The notes: generated from the letters alone by a model not told the origin. A stretch of DNA of 22,889 bases from a virus (IMGVR_UViG_3300017752_003462:1-22889), one strand, 5' to 3'. Positions 1 through 5,730 are shown, numbered from the stretch's first letter. A program made the numbers and translations.

Positions 1-160
1 AACTATGGTTCAAATATAGTTCAAATCTTTTTATCTCCAAATATATTTTTAAAAAATGTTTATGTACATTTCAAAACTCTATTATAATTTGTTGATTGTC
101 AGTATGTTACAAGCAAAAAAAAATTTAATAAAAAATAAACTTTGTTTGTGTTTTATCATA

Positions 161-210
161 CTCGCGGGGGGATAAACCGCGGGGCGTGTCTTTGTCTCTT
201 TCTCTTTTTT
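161..210 (+). terminator. Possible hairpin plus pyrimidine tract
   Basis: CGCGG at 163-167 pairs perfectly with CCGCG at 177-181 around a 9-base loop, and the stem can be extended by a T-G and a C-G pair. A pyrimidine-rich tract (about 189-210, ending in six T) follows after a few bases. This is compatible with a rho-independent terminator of a rightward gene left of the window. The T tract starts somewhat late for a classic terminator, so the call is tentative. Confidence 0.35.
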
Positions 211-219
211 GTGCGAGAT

Positions 220-339
220 GCGGGGGCGGTGCGGTTACCTGTTAAACAATAGGCCATTAATAGACGGACGCGGGGGCGTGATACGGGGGCGGGGGTGCTA
301 CCTGGAGCGGGGGCGGTGCTACCTGGTAACGGCCCAGGG
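220..339 (+). repeat. G-rich island with repeated CGGGGGC / GGTGCTACCTGG motifs
   Basis: Five runs of five G occur here (222-226, 272-276, 285-289, 291-295, 309-313), all on the plus strand. The 12-mer GGTGCTACCTGG is repeated exactly at 294-305 and 315-326, 21 bases apart, and a related copy (GGTGCGGTTACCTG) lies at 228-241. CGGGGGC recurs at 221, 271, 284 and 308. The last copy also forms a small hairpin, CCTGG (322-326) with CCAGG (334-338). The function is unknown; the G runs could form a G-quadruplex. Confidence 0.75.
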
Positions 340-419
340 AAAAGCTAAAAAAATCGGAGCGAAATTTTTAGGATTGCTTTGAGCTGATAAAAAATTTTGA
401 CTTCGGGTTGGGGGGTGGC

Positions 420-442
420 ATATGCATATCGGGGTATTACCC
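420..442. promoter_or_regulatory. Two adjacent palindromes upstream of the first promoter
   Basis: ATATGCATAT (420-429) is a perfect 10-base palindrome. It is followed directly by GGGT (432-435), a 3-base spacer and ACCC (439-442), a short inverted repeat. They lie 30-50 bases upstream of the -7 element at 473-480, where a regulator could bind. Operator function is inference only. Confidence 0.3.
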
Positions 443-472
443 TCAGGTTCTAAATATCTAACATTTTTTTAT

Positions 473-480
473 TATCTTTG
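473..480 (+). promoter_or_regulatory. Bacteroidetes-type -7 promoter element (TATCTTTG)
   Basis: The sequence matches TAnnTTTG, the -7 box known for Bacteroidetes primary sigma promoters, and sits in the longer context TTTATTATCTTTG. No clear TTG at -33 is visible. The ATG of the next gene begins only 5 bases after the element, so its transcript would be leaderless or almost so. Confidence 0.55.
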
Positions 481-485
481 TGCAA

Positions 486-632
486 ATGGATTCGTGGAGT
501 TTAAAGATTGAGTTTCACTATCCTCATAATCGCTTTGCATTAGGTTTTGATTTTATGAGGCCAGAGGAAAATTATGAATATAGTACGATCCGAATTTATT
601 TATTAATAGCAACACTAACATTAGATTTTTAA
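486..632 (+). CDS. Small hypothetical phage protein (48 aa)
   Basis: The frame encodes 48 residues starting MDSWSLKIEFHYP and ending LLIATLTLDF. The N-terminal half alternates aromatic and hydrophobic residues, and the C-terminal stretch (about 36-48) is hydrophobic and beta-like. It does not look like a classical membrane helix. I recognise no enzymatic motif. Support comes from a promoter element ending 5 bases upstream and from the following gene starting 1 base after its stop, as in a two-gene operon. The near-absence of a 5' leader suggests leaderless translation. Function unknown. Confidence 0.65.
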   Translation: MDSWSLKIEFHYPHNRFALGFDFMRPEENYEYSTIRIYLLIATLTLDF

Positions 633-633
633 A

Positions 634-846
634 ATGAGTAATTATAAAAAAGGATTAACACCAAGACAACAAGGTTACACAATAAAGGAAGGTCGTTTAA
701 TAAACGATGCTCCAGATGGTATGAGTGGAATAGCCAAAGCAGCAATGGTAAAGAGAGCTGTAAAAAATGATCGTAAGATAAACCAAATAGCAGAAGCCAT
801 AGAGCTTGCTGAAAACAAGAAGAATTTTAGACAATTGTTTTTCTAA
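634..846 (+). CDS. Small basic hypothetical protein (70 aa)
   Basis: The protein is 70 residues long, lysine-rich and predicted mostly helical, with no membrane segment or cysteine. The N-terminus (MSNYKKGLTPRQQGYTIKEG) looks flexible, and residues about 30-65 (AKAAMVKRAVKNDRKINQIA) look like an amphipathic helix or helical pair. It follows the 486-632 gene by one base and is followed 36 bases later by a strong terminator, so the two form a short transcript. Function unknown; the charge pattern would suit a nucleic-acid or partner-protein binder, but no motif shows this. Confidence 0.75.
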   Translation: MSNYKKGLTPRQQGYTIKEGRLINDAPDGMSGIAKAAMVKRAVKNDRKINQIAEAIELAENKKNFRQLFF

Positions 847-882
847 ACTTAATTCCCAATGTTCTGTTTTTGATTGAGTTTG

Positions 883-916
883 AAAAGGGGTTACAATTAG
901 TAGCCTCTTTTTTTTT
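883..916 (+). terminator. Rho-independent terminator
   Basis: AGGGGTTAC (886-894) pairs with GTAGCCTCT (900-908) across a 5-base AATTA loop. The stem has nine pairs, including two G-U wobbles, and is extended by A-T pairs from the flanking A run. It runs straight into nine T (908-916). It ends the two-gene transcript that starts at the 473-480 promoter. Confidence 0.85.
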
Positions 917-944
917 ACTTAATTCTTTATTATTACTATATATT

Positions 945-1125
945 AGTCATTTTAATGACTCTTTTAATGACAGTTATAAAAATATAATATACTAATAATA
1001 AGTAAGTTATATTATAAATGACTGAAATGACAGTTTTATTCTATAAAAATAAAATATAAAAATATATATAATAGAGAAAATATATAGTAGAGAAAAGGAG
1101 CGACCCAAGTCGTCATTGCGTCATT
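945..1125. repeat. Cluster of seven AATGAC/GTCATT repeats upstream of groEL
   Basis: The hexamer AATGAC occurs on the plus strand at 954, 966, 1017 and 1026, and as GTCATT at 946, 1112 and 1120. Most copies are paired: 954/966 are 12 bases apart, 1017/1026 are 9 apart, and 1112/1120 are 8 apart. Copies 946 and 954 make a perfect inverted repeat, AGTCATT-TT-AATGACT (945-960). The stretch contains no gene and lies between a terminator and the groEL promoter. It looks like operator or iteron sites for a DNA-binding protein; function is inferred. Confidence 0.6.
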
Positions 1126-1178
1126 AAAAAATAATTGAATACAAATGCGGTAGAGTAGTTCATCCTGAATAATTTTTA

Positions 1179-1186
1179 TATATTTG
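1179..1186 (+). promoter_or_regulatory. Bacteroidetes-type -7 element for the groEL operon (TATATTTG)
   Basis: TATATTTG matches TAnnTTTG and lies 25 bases before the groEL start codon. No clear -33 TTG is present. The AATGAC repeat cluster lies immediately upstream, its nearest copy about 54 bases away. Confidence 0.6.
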
Positions 1187-1211
1187 TATCACTTTAATTA
1201 AATTCAATCAT

Positions 1212-2825
1212 ATGTCAAAACAGGGCTACATTCCCAAGGATCTTCATTTCGATGAATCGGGTAGAGAAAAACTAATCAGCGGGATTACAAAAATTTCAAA
1301 AGCAGTAAAGAGTACATTAGGTCCTCGCGGTAAAACCGTACTAATCGAATCGCCCGACCACTTACGTGGAATCACTGTAACTAAGGACGGGGTAACTGTT
1401 GCCAAGTCAGTATCTCTTAACGATCCAGTTGAGAACCTTGCAATACAAATAATGAAAGACGCAGCTGAGCGTACTGCAAATTCAGCTGGAGATGGAACGA
1501 CTACTGCTATTGTATTGGCTGAGGGATTTGTAAACGCTGGGCAAAAATATTTAACTGCAAAAAACAACACTACTCAAGTCATTCGTCATGTAAACAGTAT
1601 CGTAGAAGATATGGTAAAAAAACTAACGAAGAACTCAAAGAGGATTACAAAGAAAAGTTTATTGAATGTAGCTAAGATATCTGCTAATAACGATAGTACT
1701 ATTGGCAAACTAATCTACGATGCGTATTCTAAAGTTGGTAAAGATGGTATTGTTACGGTAGAAAAATCTTTGAATCACGAAACCTTTGCCGAAGTAACAA
1801 ATGGTATAAGGATAGACAGAGGGTATACTTCAAACCTATTTATTAATAATCAAAAAAAGGATGAGTGTATATTGGAAGATGTTCGTGTCCTTGTTTGTGA
1901 CCAGGAGATAAGTAACATTCTACAAATAGAAAACATACTAAAACCAGTTATACAAAACAATGATAAGCTTTTAGTCATTGCAGACTGCGGGCAAAACGTC
2001 ATCAATACGTTTGCTGCCAATGTGGTGAGGAATAACCTAAAGCTATGCAACATTGCCCCTCCCTCATTCGGGTATAAGAAAAATGAACTGATGCAGGATA
2101 TAGCTGCAACAGTTGGGGCAACCTACTTCTCTGAGCAAACGGGCGATGACCTAAGCTTGCTTCGTATGGAAGACTTAGGTTTTGCTAATAAAATAATAGT
2201 AGGCAAAGATCAAACTGTTCTAATAAAAAATGATGAGTCAACTGTAGAGCTTAAGACTCGAGTAGATGATCTAAAAATACAGCAAGCTAATACTACCAAC
2301 CCAGTAGATAGAAAGTTTATTGATGAGCGAATAGCAAGTTTAGCTGGAGCAATAGGATGCATTTACGTAGGCGGTAATTCAGATGTAGAACAAAAAGAAA
2401 AATTTGACCGAGTTGATGACTCGGTATGTGCTGTTCGTTCTGCATTAGAAGAAGGGATTGTTCCTGGTGGAGGGATTGCTTTATATGGATTATCTGATGC
2501 TATGGATAATTTAACTCCAGAAGATATAGACTATACTACAGCATTTAATATAGTAAAAGACACATTGTGTCAACCACTATATCAAATATTAGAAAACGCA
2601 GGAATGAATCCAAAAGAAATTATTGGTGATGGCGGTATTTATTTTGAAGGACATAATCACGGATTTGATGTTAAGAATGAAAAGTATGGGAACATGTTTG
2701 ATTTAGGTATAATAGATCCTCTTAAGGTTACTAAGAACGCACTTATAAATGCAAGTAGTGTAGCAACAACAATACTTTCTACTAACGCCATTATTACAAT
2801 GGCAAGAACATACGATAATAAATAA
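1212..2825 (+). CDS. groEL: Phage-encoded GroEL-type (HSP60) chaperonin
   Basis: This 537-residue protein is an ATP-driven group I chaperonin subunit expected to form ring complexes in the host cytoplasm and fold phage proteins. Visible motifs are the nucleotide-binding TLGPRG near residues 36-41, TKDGVTVAK near 57-65, the AGDGTTTA ATP-hydrolysis loop near 92-99, RVDDSVCAVR carrying the Asp equivalent to E. coli D398, and EEGIVPGGGIAL. The apical substrate-binding face keeps GYTSNLFIN, where E. coli has GYLSPYFIN. The length is close to bacterial GroEL (about 545), but the Gly/Met-rich GGM tail is missing and the chain ends TMARTYDNK. It heads an operon with a zinc-ribbon-like gene and groES. 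The ATG follows an A/T-rich leader without a Shine-Dalgarno sequence. Confidence 0.97.
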   Translation: MSKQGYIPKDLHFDESGREKLISGITKISKAVKSTLGPRGKTVLIESPDHLRGITVTKDGVTVAKSVSLNDPVENLAIQIMKDAAERTANSAGDGTTTAIVLAEGFVNAGQKYLTAKNNTTQVIRHVNSIVEDMVKKLTKNSKRITKKSLLNVAKISANNDSTIGKLIYDAYSKVGKDGIVTVEKSLNHETFAEVTNGIRIDRGYTSNLFINNQKKDECILEDVRVLVCDQEISNILQIENILKPVIQNNDKLLVIADCGQNVINTFAANVVRNNLKLCNIAPPSFGYKKNELMQDIAATVGATYFSEQTGDDLSLLRMEDLGFANKIIVGKDQTVLIKNDESTVELKTRVDDLKIQQANTTNPVDRKFIDERIASLAGAIGCIYVGGNSDVEQKEKFDRVDDSVCAVRSALEEGIVPGGGIALYGLSDAMDNLTPEDIDYTTAFNIVKDTLCQPLYQILENAGMNPKEIIGDGGIYFEGHNHGFDVKNEKYGNMFDLGIIDPLKVTKNALINASSVATTILSTNAIITMARTYDNK

Positions 2826-2827
2826 TT

Positions 2828-2983
2828 ATGAATAAGTGTACGGATTGCGATGAAAATTTAATATGGGGTGGAGACCATTCCTATGAAGATTATAGCATTG
2901 AAGGTGAAGGTATTGTATCAAACTATAGTTGTTTTAATAAAAATTGCGAGGTAGAAACATTAATAATTTATAGAAATATATGA
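2828..2983 (+). CDS. Small zinc-ribbon-like protein between groEL and groES (51 aa)
   Basis: The 51-residue frame starts MNKCTDCDENLIWGGDHSYE. It has C4-x2-C7 and C35-x4-C40 pairs that could bind one zinc ion, separated by an acidic, aromatic loop. I recognise the general pattern (Cys pair, IWGGDH-like turn, GIVSNYSC) as a small phage zinc-ribbon type, but no function is established. It starts 2 bases after groEL stops, and its TGA overlaps the groES ATG (ATGA at 2980-2983). It is therefore almost certainly translated within the chaperonin operon. A chaperonin accessory role is possible but only inferred from position. Confidence 0.8.
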   Translation: MNKCTDCDENLIWGGDHSYEDYSIEGEGIVSNYSCFNKNCEVETLIIYRNI

Positions 2984-3237
2984 AACCAATTGGAAAATAT
3001 ATAGTAATTAAAAAAATAGAAGAGGAAGTAAAAACGGAATCTGGAATTTTATTATCTTCAGAAGACGTATCTTCTATGAGATATCAAAAGGGCAAGGTTG
3101 TAAAACCAGGAACTTTAGTTGATACCATAAAAGAAAAAGATATTATATATTACGATAAAGCTGCGGGTCACTCAATGCTTATAAATGATTTTGTATACAC
3201 AGTAATATCAGAAAGAGATGTTGTTGTTGTTGTTTAA
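2980..3237 (+). CDS. groES: Phage-encoded GroES-type co-chaperonin (85 aa)
   Basis: GroES forms a seven-fold lid on GroEL. This 85-residue protein is a little shorter than E. coli GroES (97). It shows KPIGKYIVIKKIEEEVKTES, then the mobile-loop core G22-I-L-L25 that matches the GroEL-binding Ile-Val-Leu tripeptide. It continues with a KGKVVKPGT strand, KEKDIIYYDK (the VGDxVxF strand equivalent) and a terminal VISERDVVVVV like E. coli LIMSESDILAIVE. It is the last gene of the chaperonin operon, overlapping the zinc-ribbon gene by 4 bases. Its stop overlaps by 4 bases the end of the convergent minus-strand regulator, so antisense interference between the two transcripts is possible. Confidence 0.93.
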   Translation: MKPIGKYIVIKKIEEEVKTESGILLSSEDVSSMRYQKGKVVKPGTLVDTIKEKDIIYYDKAAGHSMLINDFVYTVISERDVVVVV

Positions 3238-3689
3238 TTATCTTCTCGTATCTCTTTATTTATTTTAAGCATATAGTTTCTAAATACTTTATCTCTGAAT
3301 TTAACATCGTGTTTAAATACAGGGTTGTTTACATAGTTTTCAGGAAACTCTTCACCATTTAATTTTGCATAAACATTACTAATCATTCTCTTGGCCTTGT
3401 ATGTGAGCTCGTATAAAGCAGCTTGATTACCTTTTTTCTTTCTCCATTCGTGTATCCAACCATTTTTTATTAGCTCATAGAATTTATTTTTATTCCAGCT
3501 AAATAATTCCTGGTACTCTTCAAATTTAGTTTTGTTAAACAAATGCTCACTATATAAAAAAAGCATTAGCTCTAAGTCTCCAGTAGTTATATTATATTTT
3601 CTTTTAGCCCAATACTTTACTACTCTCCAATATTTAAGATAGTCATGTGTTGGATTTGACCTTGATGTATTTCGGACAGGTACACTCAT
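3234..3689 (-). CDS. Predicted winged helix-turn-helix transcriptional regulator (151 aa)
   Basis: This is the only minus-strand gene in the window. Residues about 17-105 read like a MarR-type winged helix: a first helix HDYLKYWRVVKYWAKRKY, a helix TTGDLELMLFLYSE (36-48), a likely recognition helix WNKNKFYELIKNGW (65-78), and a basic wing EWRKKKGNQAALYEL (81-95). The C-terminal about 40 residues are charged and helical, possibly for dimerisation. It is divergent from the amidase gene; its promoter element (3728-3735) faces and overlaps that of the amidase. This layout suits a regulator acting on its own and the late promoter. The fold assignment rests on sequence pattern only, and the target is inferred. 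Confidence 0.7.
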   Translation of the reverse strand: MSVPVRNTSRSNPTHDYLKYWRVVKYWAKRKYNITTGDLELMLFLYSEHLFNKTKFEEYQELFSWNKNKFYELIKNGWIHEWRKKKGNQAALYELTYKAKRMISNVYAKLNGEEFPENYVNNPVFKHDVKFRDKVFRNYMLKINKEIREDN

Positions 3690-3711
3690 AAAAAAATTAG
3701 ATTAAATTTAT

Positions 3712-3719
3712 TACTTTTG
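3712..3719 (+). promoter_or_regulatory. Bacteroidetes-type -7 element for the amidase/mini-protein operon (TACTTTTG)
   Basis: TACTTTTG matches TAnnTTTG in the context TTTATTACTTTTG, the same extended form as at 473-480 and 13145-13152. It lies 21 bases before the amidase ATG. It forms the left half of an inverted repeat, TTTGTA (3716-3721) and TACAAA (3726-3731), whose right half belongs to the minus-strand promoter. Confidence 0.65.
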
Positions 3720-3727
3720 TAAAGGTA

Positions 3728-3735
3728 CAAAGTTA
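3728..3735 (-). promoter_or_regulatory. Bacteroidetes-type -7 element for the minus-strand regulator (TAACTTTG)
   Basis: Read on the minus strand, 3735-3728 is TAACTTTG, a TAnnTTTG match 38 bases before the regulator's start codon at 3689. Each promoter's transcript would run through the other's -7 box, so the two cannot fire at the same moment. No clear -33 box is visible. Confidence 0.55.
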
Positions 3736-3740
3736 CACAA

Positions 3741-4169
3741 ATGAAAGATGTAAGTAAAATTATAATTCATTGTTCAGCAACAAGAGAAGGAGACGACTCA
3801 ATTAATGCTGAAGTAATTGATAGATGGCACAAGGCAAGGGGATGGAAAGGAATGGGATATCATTTTTTAGTTTTAATAGACGGTTCTATTGAAACTGGAC
3901 GAATGATAAACAAGTGTGGAGCTCATACTAAAGGTTTGAATTGCAGTTCAATATCGATTTGTTATGTGGGAGGAGTAGAATCTGAAAAAGATTCAAAAGG
4001 AAATTATCCCCCAAAAGATACCAGAACTAAAGAACAAAAAGATTCTTTGTTGCAACTGTTAGTCGTATTACGTAAAATGTACCCAGAAGCAAAAATACAT
4101 TCTCATCGAGACTTTGCTGCAAAAGCATGCCCAAGTTTTGATGCTACAACAGAATATTGCAATATTTAA
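3741..4169 (+). CDS. N-acetylmuramoyl-L-alanine amidase (T7 lysozyme-like endolysin)
   Basis: This Zn-dependent amidase cleaves the bond between N-acetylmuramic acid and the peptide stem of peptidoglycan. At 142 residues it is a single Amidase_2/PGRP domain, close to T7 lysozyme (about 150). The zinc ligands are visible as H10 (IIIHCSATRE), H122 (IHSHRDF) and C130 (AKACPSF). Y40 (GMGYHF) and K128 match the catalytic Tyr and Lys of T7 lysozyme. There is no signal peptide, so export needs the holin, whose likely gene is at 7660-8121. It is the first gene of the rightward operon controlled by the overlapping divergent promoters and is followed 12 bases later by the mini-protein cluster. T7 lysozyme also inhibits T7 RNA polymerase; nothing here shows such a role. 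Confidence 0.93.
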   Translation: MKDVSKIIIHCSATREGDDSINAEVIDRWHKARGWKGMGYHFLVLIDGSIETGRMINKCGAHTKGLNCSSISICYVGGVESEKDSKGNYPPKDTRTKEQKDSLLQLLVVLRKMYPEAKIHSHRDFAAKACPSFDATTEYCNI

Positions 4170-4181
4170 TAATAAAAAGAT

Positions 4182-4397
4182 ATGCCAACTAAAGACAAAA
4201 ATCGTAAAAAAGTAAGAACCCAAGTTTGTAAGATAAACAAAAAAGGGGTTAAGAAGTGTACTTATAAGATGGTTAAAAGAACACCTAAGGAATTAAAAGC
4301 TTATGATAAAATGAAATCAAGAGGAGCTAATAAAAGTTTAAGTGATCTTGATGTAAGCTATCCTACTAAAGTAATTGATAAAAGAAAAAAGAAATAG
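4182..4397 (+). CDS. Lys-rich mini-protein 1 of the basic cluster (71 aa)
   Basis: 26 of 71 residues are Lys or Arg against six acidic ones. There are two cysteines (C16, C26) near the middle, and the chain ends DKRKKK. No known domain is recognised. It opens a run of fifteen short same-strand genes and starts 12 bases after the amidase stop. The high charge suggests nucleic-acid or polyanion binding, but this is inference. Confidence 0.8.
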   Translation: MPTKDKNRKKVRTQVCKINKKGVKKCTYKMVKRTPKELKAYDKMKSRGANKSLSDLDVSYPTKVIDKRKKK

Positions 4398-4399
4398 TT

Positions 4400-4546
4400 A
4401 TGATAGATCCTAAAAATAAAAAGAAAGGGAAACTAAAACAAAAAGCTATTACTTTTATATTTAATAAAATTAAAGATAATAAGGCACGTAGTGCTTATAG
4501 AAAAAAGAAGAGAAAGTCAAGAAGAACTTATAATCCTTACGACTAA
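4400..4546 (+). CDS. Lys/Arg-rich mini-protein 2 (48 aa)
   Basis: The frame starts ATG at 4400 after the A/T-rich leader AATAGTTATG and has 19 basic residues in 48, three acidic. Its centre has a short hydrophobic patch (AITFIFNKI, 16-24). It then has a strongly basic tail (about 34-42, RKKKRKSRR) and ends YNPYD. Its stop shares the TAATG junction with the next gene, indicating coupled translation. Function unknown; histone- or protamine-like charge is the only clue. Confidence 0.7.
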   Translation: MIDPKNKKKGKLKQKAITFIFNKIKDNKARSAYRKKKRKSRRTYNPYD

Positions 4547-4704
4547 TGGCAGGGAGAACAAAAAAGAAAGGAAATAAAATTTGCCCATCTGGTATAGCAT
4601 GGGCTAAAAGAACATTTGATAAGTATCCGTCAGCATATGCAAATATGGCTGCAAGTAAATATTGTAAAGACCCTAACTACGCTAAAGGCAAAAAAAAGAA
4701 ATAA
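4546..4704 (+). CDS. Basic mini-protein 3 with KxCPSGIAWAKRTFD motif (52 aa)
   Basis: The protein reads MAGRTKKKGNKICPSGIAWA, then KRTFDKYPSAYANMAASKYC and a KKKK tail. Cysteines C13 and C40 flank the conserved-looking core IAWAKRTFDKYPSAYAN. I recognise this core as a recurrent type among small proteins of marine and other environmental phages, generally annotated hypothetical. It is coupled by TAATG to the preceding gene. The structured core between two basic ends distinguishes it from pure protamine-like peptides. Function unknown. Confidence 0.8.
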   Translation: MAGRTKKKGNKICPSGIAWAKRTFDKYPSAYANMAASKYCKDPNYAKGKKKK

Positions 4705-4709
4705 TAATT

Positions 4710-4826
4710 ATGGACGCAAAGAAATTAAAACAAATATCAAGAGAGCTTAAAAAAGCTTCTGCTATGCACAAAGGTCAAGCGAACAAAATAGATAAGATGC
4801 TAAAAACTTTAAAGAAAAAGAAATGA
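4710..4826 (+). CDS. Basic mini-protein 4 (38 aa)
   Basis: 38 residues, 14 basic and 3 acidic, predicted as one or two helices (LKQISRELKKASAMHKGQAN) with a KKKK end. It starts after the recurring TAATTATG leader, and its TGA overlaps the next ATG by 4 bases (ATGA). It is so short that the support is mostly the operon context and the regular junctions. Function unknown. Confidence 0.65.
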   Translation: MDAKKLKQISRELKKASAMHKGQANKIDKMLKTLKKKK

Positions 4827-4948
4827 GTAAATTAAGTAAGTCTCAGAGAAAAATTGCAAGAGCAGCAATGCCTTTTAATAAAATTACGGGTGCAGATTTT
4901 AAAGTATTAAAAAATAAAAAAAAGTTTAAAAAAGTAAAAAGTAAATAA
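4823..4948 (+). CDS. Basic mini-protein 5 (41 aa)
   Basis: 41 residues with 15 Lys/Arg and a single acidic residue. A short helix (SKSQRKIARAAMPFNKITGA) precedes a lysine-rich tail. It overlaps the preceding gene by 4 bases (ATGA). No domain is recognised; it could be a DNA-binding or virion-internal peptide by charge only. Confidence 0.65.
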   Translation: MSKLSKSQRKIARAAMPFNKITGADFKVLKNKKKFKKVKSK

Positions 4949-4950
4949 TT

Positions 4951-5124
4951 ATGCCAACAGTAAAGTATAAGTGTGGAGACACAGGTAAAATGAAAACAAA
5001 ACAATTTCCTTACAATGCAGTAGGTAAAGCTCAGGCAGCTGAGTTTGCTAAAACAATGAAGGGTAGTATGAAAAACAATCCAGGATACGGGATGGAAAAA
5101 AAGATGGGTTCTAAAATGTATTAA
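4951..5124 (+). CDS. Mini-protein 6, Lys/Met-rich (57 aa)
   Basis: 57 residues starting MPTVKYKCGDTGKMKTKQFP, with one cysteine (C8) and a Met/Gly/Lys-rich C-terminus (GYGMEKKMGSKMY). The section PYNAVGKAQAAEFAKTMKGS resembles a small helical unit. It starts after the AATAATTATG leader and is coupled to the next gene by TAATG. Function unknown. Confidence 0.75.
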   Translation: MPTVKYKCGDTGKMKTKQFPYNAVGKAQAAEFAKTMKGSMKNNPGYGMEKKMGSKMY

Positions 5125-5351
5125 TGGGAGAGTTAAAAAAATGGCGTGAAGAAAATTGGGTTCGTATCGGTACTGACGGTAAGATAAAAGGCCCATGCGG
5201 TACTTCTAAAAATAAGAAGAACCCTGATCGTTGTTTACCTATGGCTAAGGCCAAAAGACTATCTAAAAGAAAACTTGCTGCTACTGCTCGAAAGAAAAAG
5301 AAAGAAGGATCAAAAGGAAAGCAATTTGTAAAAAACGTAAAAGGAGTATAA
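5124..5351 (+). CDS. Basic mini-protein 7 with WxxENWVRIGTDGKIKGPCG motif (75 aa)
   Basis: The 75-residue protein begins MGELKKWREENWVRIGTDGK. It continues GPCGTSKNKKNPDRCLPMAK (23-42), with C25 and C37 that may pair or bind metal, then a Lys/Arg-rich helix and tail. 25 of 75 residues are basic. The layout (Trp-rich start, GPCG, RCLP, AKAKRLSKRKLAATARKKKK) is a familiar type of small phage protein without a proven role. It is coupled by TAATG to the preceding gene. Confidence 0.85.
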   Translation: MGELKKWREENWVRIGTDGKIKGPCGTSKNKKNPDRCLPMAKAKRLSKRKLAATARKKKKEGSKGKQFVKNVKGV

Positions 5352-5353
5352 CA

Positions 5354-5476
5354 ATGGCAAAAAAATTTAAAATACACAACATGTATAGTAAAACTGGAAT
5401 CAAAAAAGTTGCTAAAACAATGAAAGATCATTTAGCTTTAAAGAAAAAGGGATATACTCATACTAAGAAAAAGTAA
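5354..5476 (+). CDS. Basic mini-protein 8 (40 aa)
   Basis: 40 residues, 14 of them lysine, reading MAKKFKIHNMYSKTGIKKVA then KTMKDHLALKKKGYTHTKKK. It contains no cysteine and is probably one amphipathic helix with basic ends. It starts 2 bases after the preceding stop and is coupled to the next gene by TAATG. Function unknown. Confidence 0.7.
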   Translation: MAKKFKIHNMYSKTGIKKVAKTMKDHLALKKKGYTHTKKK

Positions 5477-5730
5477 TGCCAACACCAAGAAAAGGAAAAG
5501 CTAAAGTAAAGGTTACTGCTTCTGGAAAAAAAGTAAGTTATGGCCAAGCAGGAAAAGCAAAAGGTGGTGGACCAAGGGTAAGACCTGGTACTTCCAAAGG
5601 TGATTCATATTGTGCCAGAAGCTATGGAATAAAGATGGGCTTACCTATTGGTAAAAGAAATGATCCTAATACTCCTAATAATTTATCTCGTAAGAGATGG
5701 AAGTGTGTAGGTAAAAAATCAAAAAGATAA
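5476..5730 (+). CDS. Basic mini-protein 9 with YCARSYGIKMG motif (84 aa)
   Basis: 84 residues with 24 Lys/Arg. The first half is low-complexity and Gly/Lys-rich (KAKVKVTASGKKVSYGQAGK). The second half has VRPGTSKGDSYCARSYGIKM, then NDPNTPNNLSRKRWKCVGKK. Cysteines C46 and C77 sit in compact conserved-looking segments, so there may be a small fold with a flexible basic N-terminus. I recognise the GTSKGDxYCARS...LSRKxWKC pattern from other environmental phages, where it is uncharacterised. It ends the first sub-block of the cluster, 6 bases before an internal promoter element. Confidence 0.85.
   Translation: MPTPRKGKAKVKVTASGKKVSYGQAGKAKGGGPRVRPGTSKGDSYCARSYGIKMGLPIGKRNDPNTPNNLSRKRWKCVGKKSKR

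Larger units (their letters stand above)
1..485. other. Non-coding left region with G-rich island and promoter-proximal palindromes
   Basis: No convincing gene was found in this 485-base stretch. The first 160 bases are AT-rich, with a short direct repeat of GTTCAAAT near positions 8-27. From about 160 to 340 the composition switches to strongly G-rich on the plus strand, and from about 340 it returns to AT-rich. A promoter-like element closes the region just before the first gene. A short open frame from the left edge stops at 85-87; it has no recognisable content and could be the tail of an upstream gene. Confidence 0.6.

Noticed and set aside
1-87. Possible C-terminus of a gene entering from the left
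   Set aside because: The 28 open codons have no recognisable content, and other frames are equally open over similar lengths in AT-rich DNA.
160-326. Minus-strand open frame through the G-rich island encoding a Pro/Ala/Arg-rich peptide
   Set aside because: It has no start codon after the upstream stop except an internal ATG, no promoter, and its composition only mirrors the C-rich strand.
1244-1570. Minus-strand open frame opposite groEL
   Set aside because: It lies fully inside a strongly supported gene, and its peptide has no recognisable features; it is an antisense shadow.
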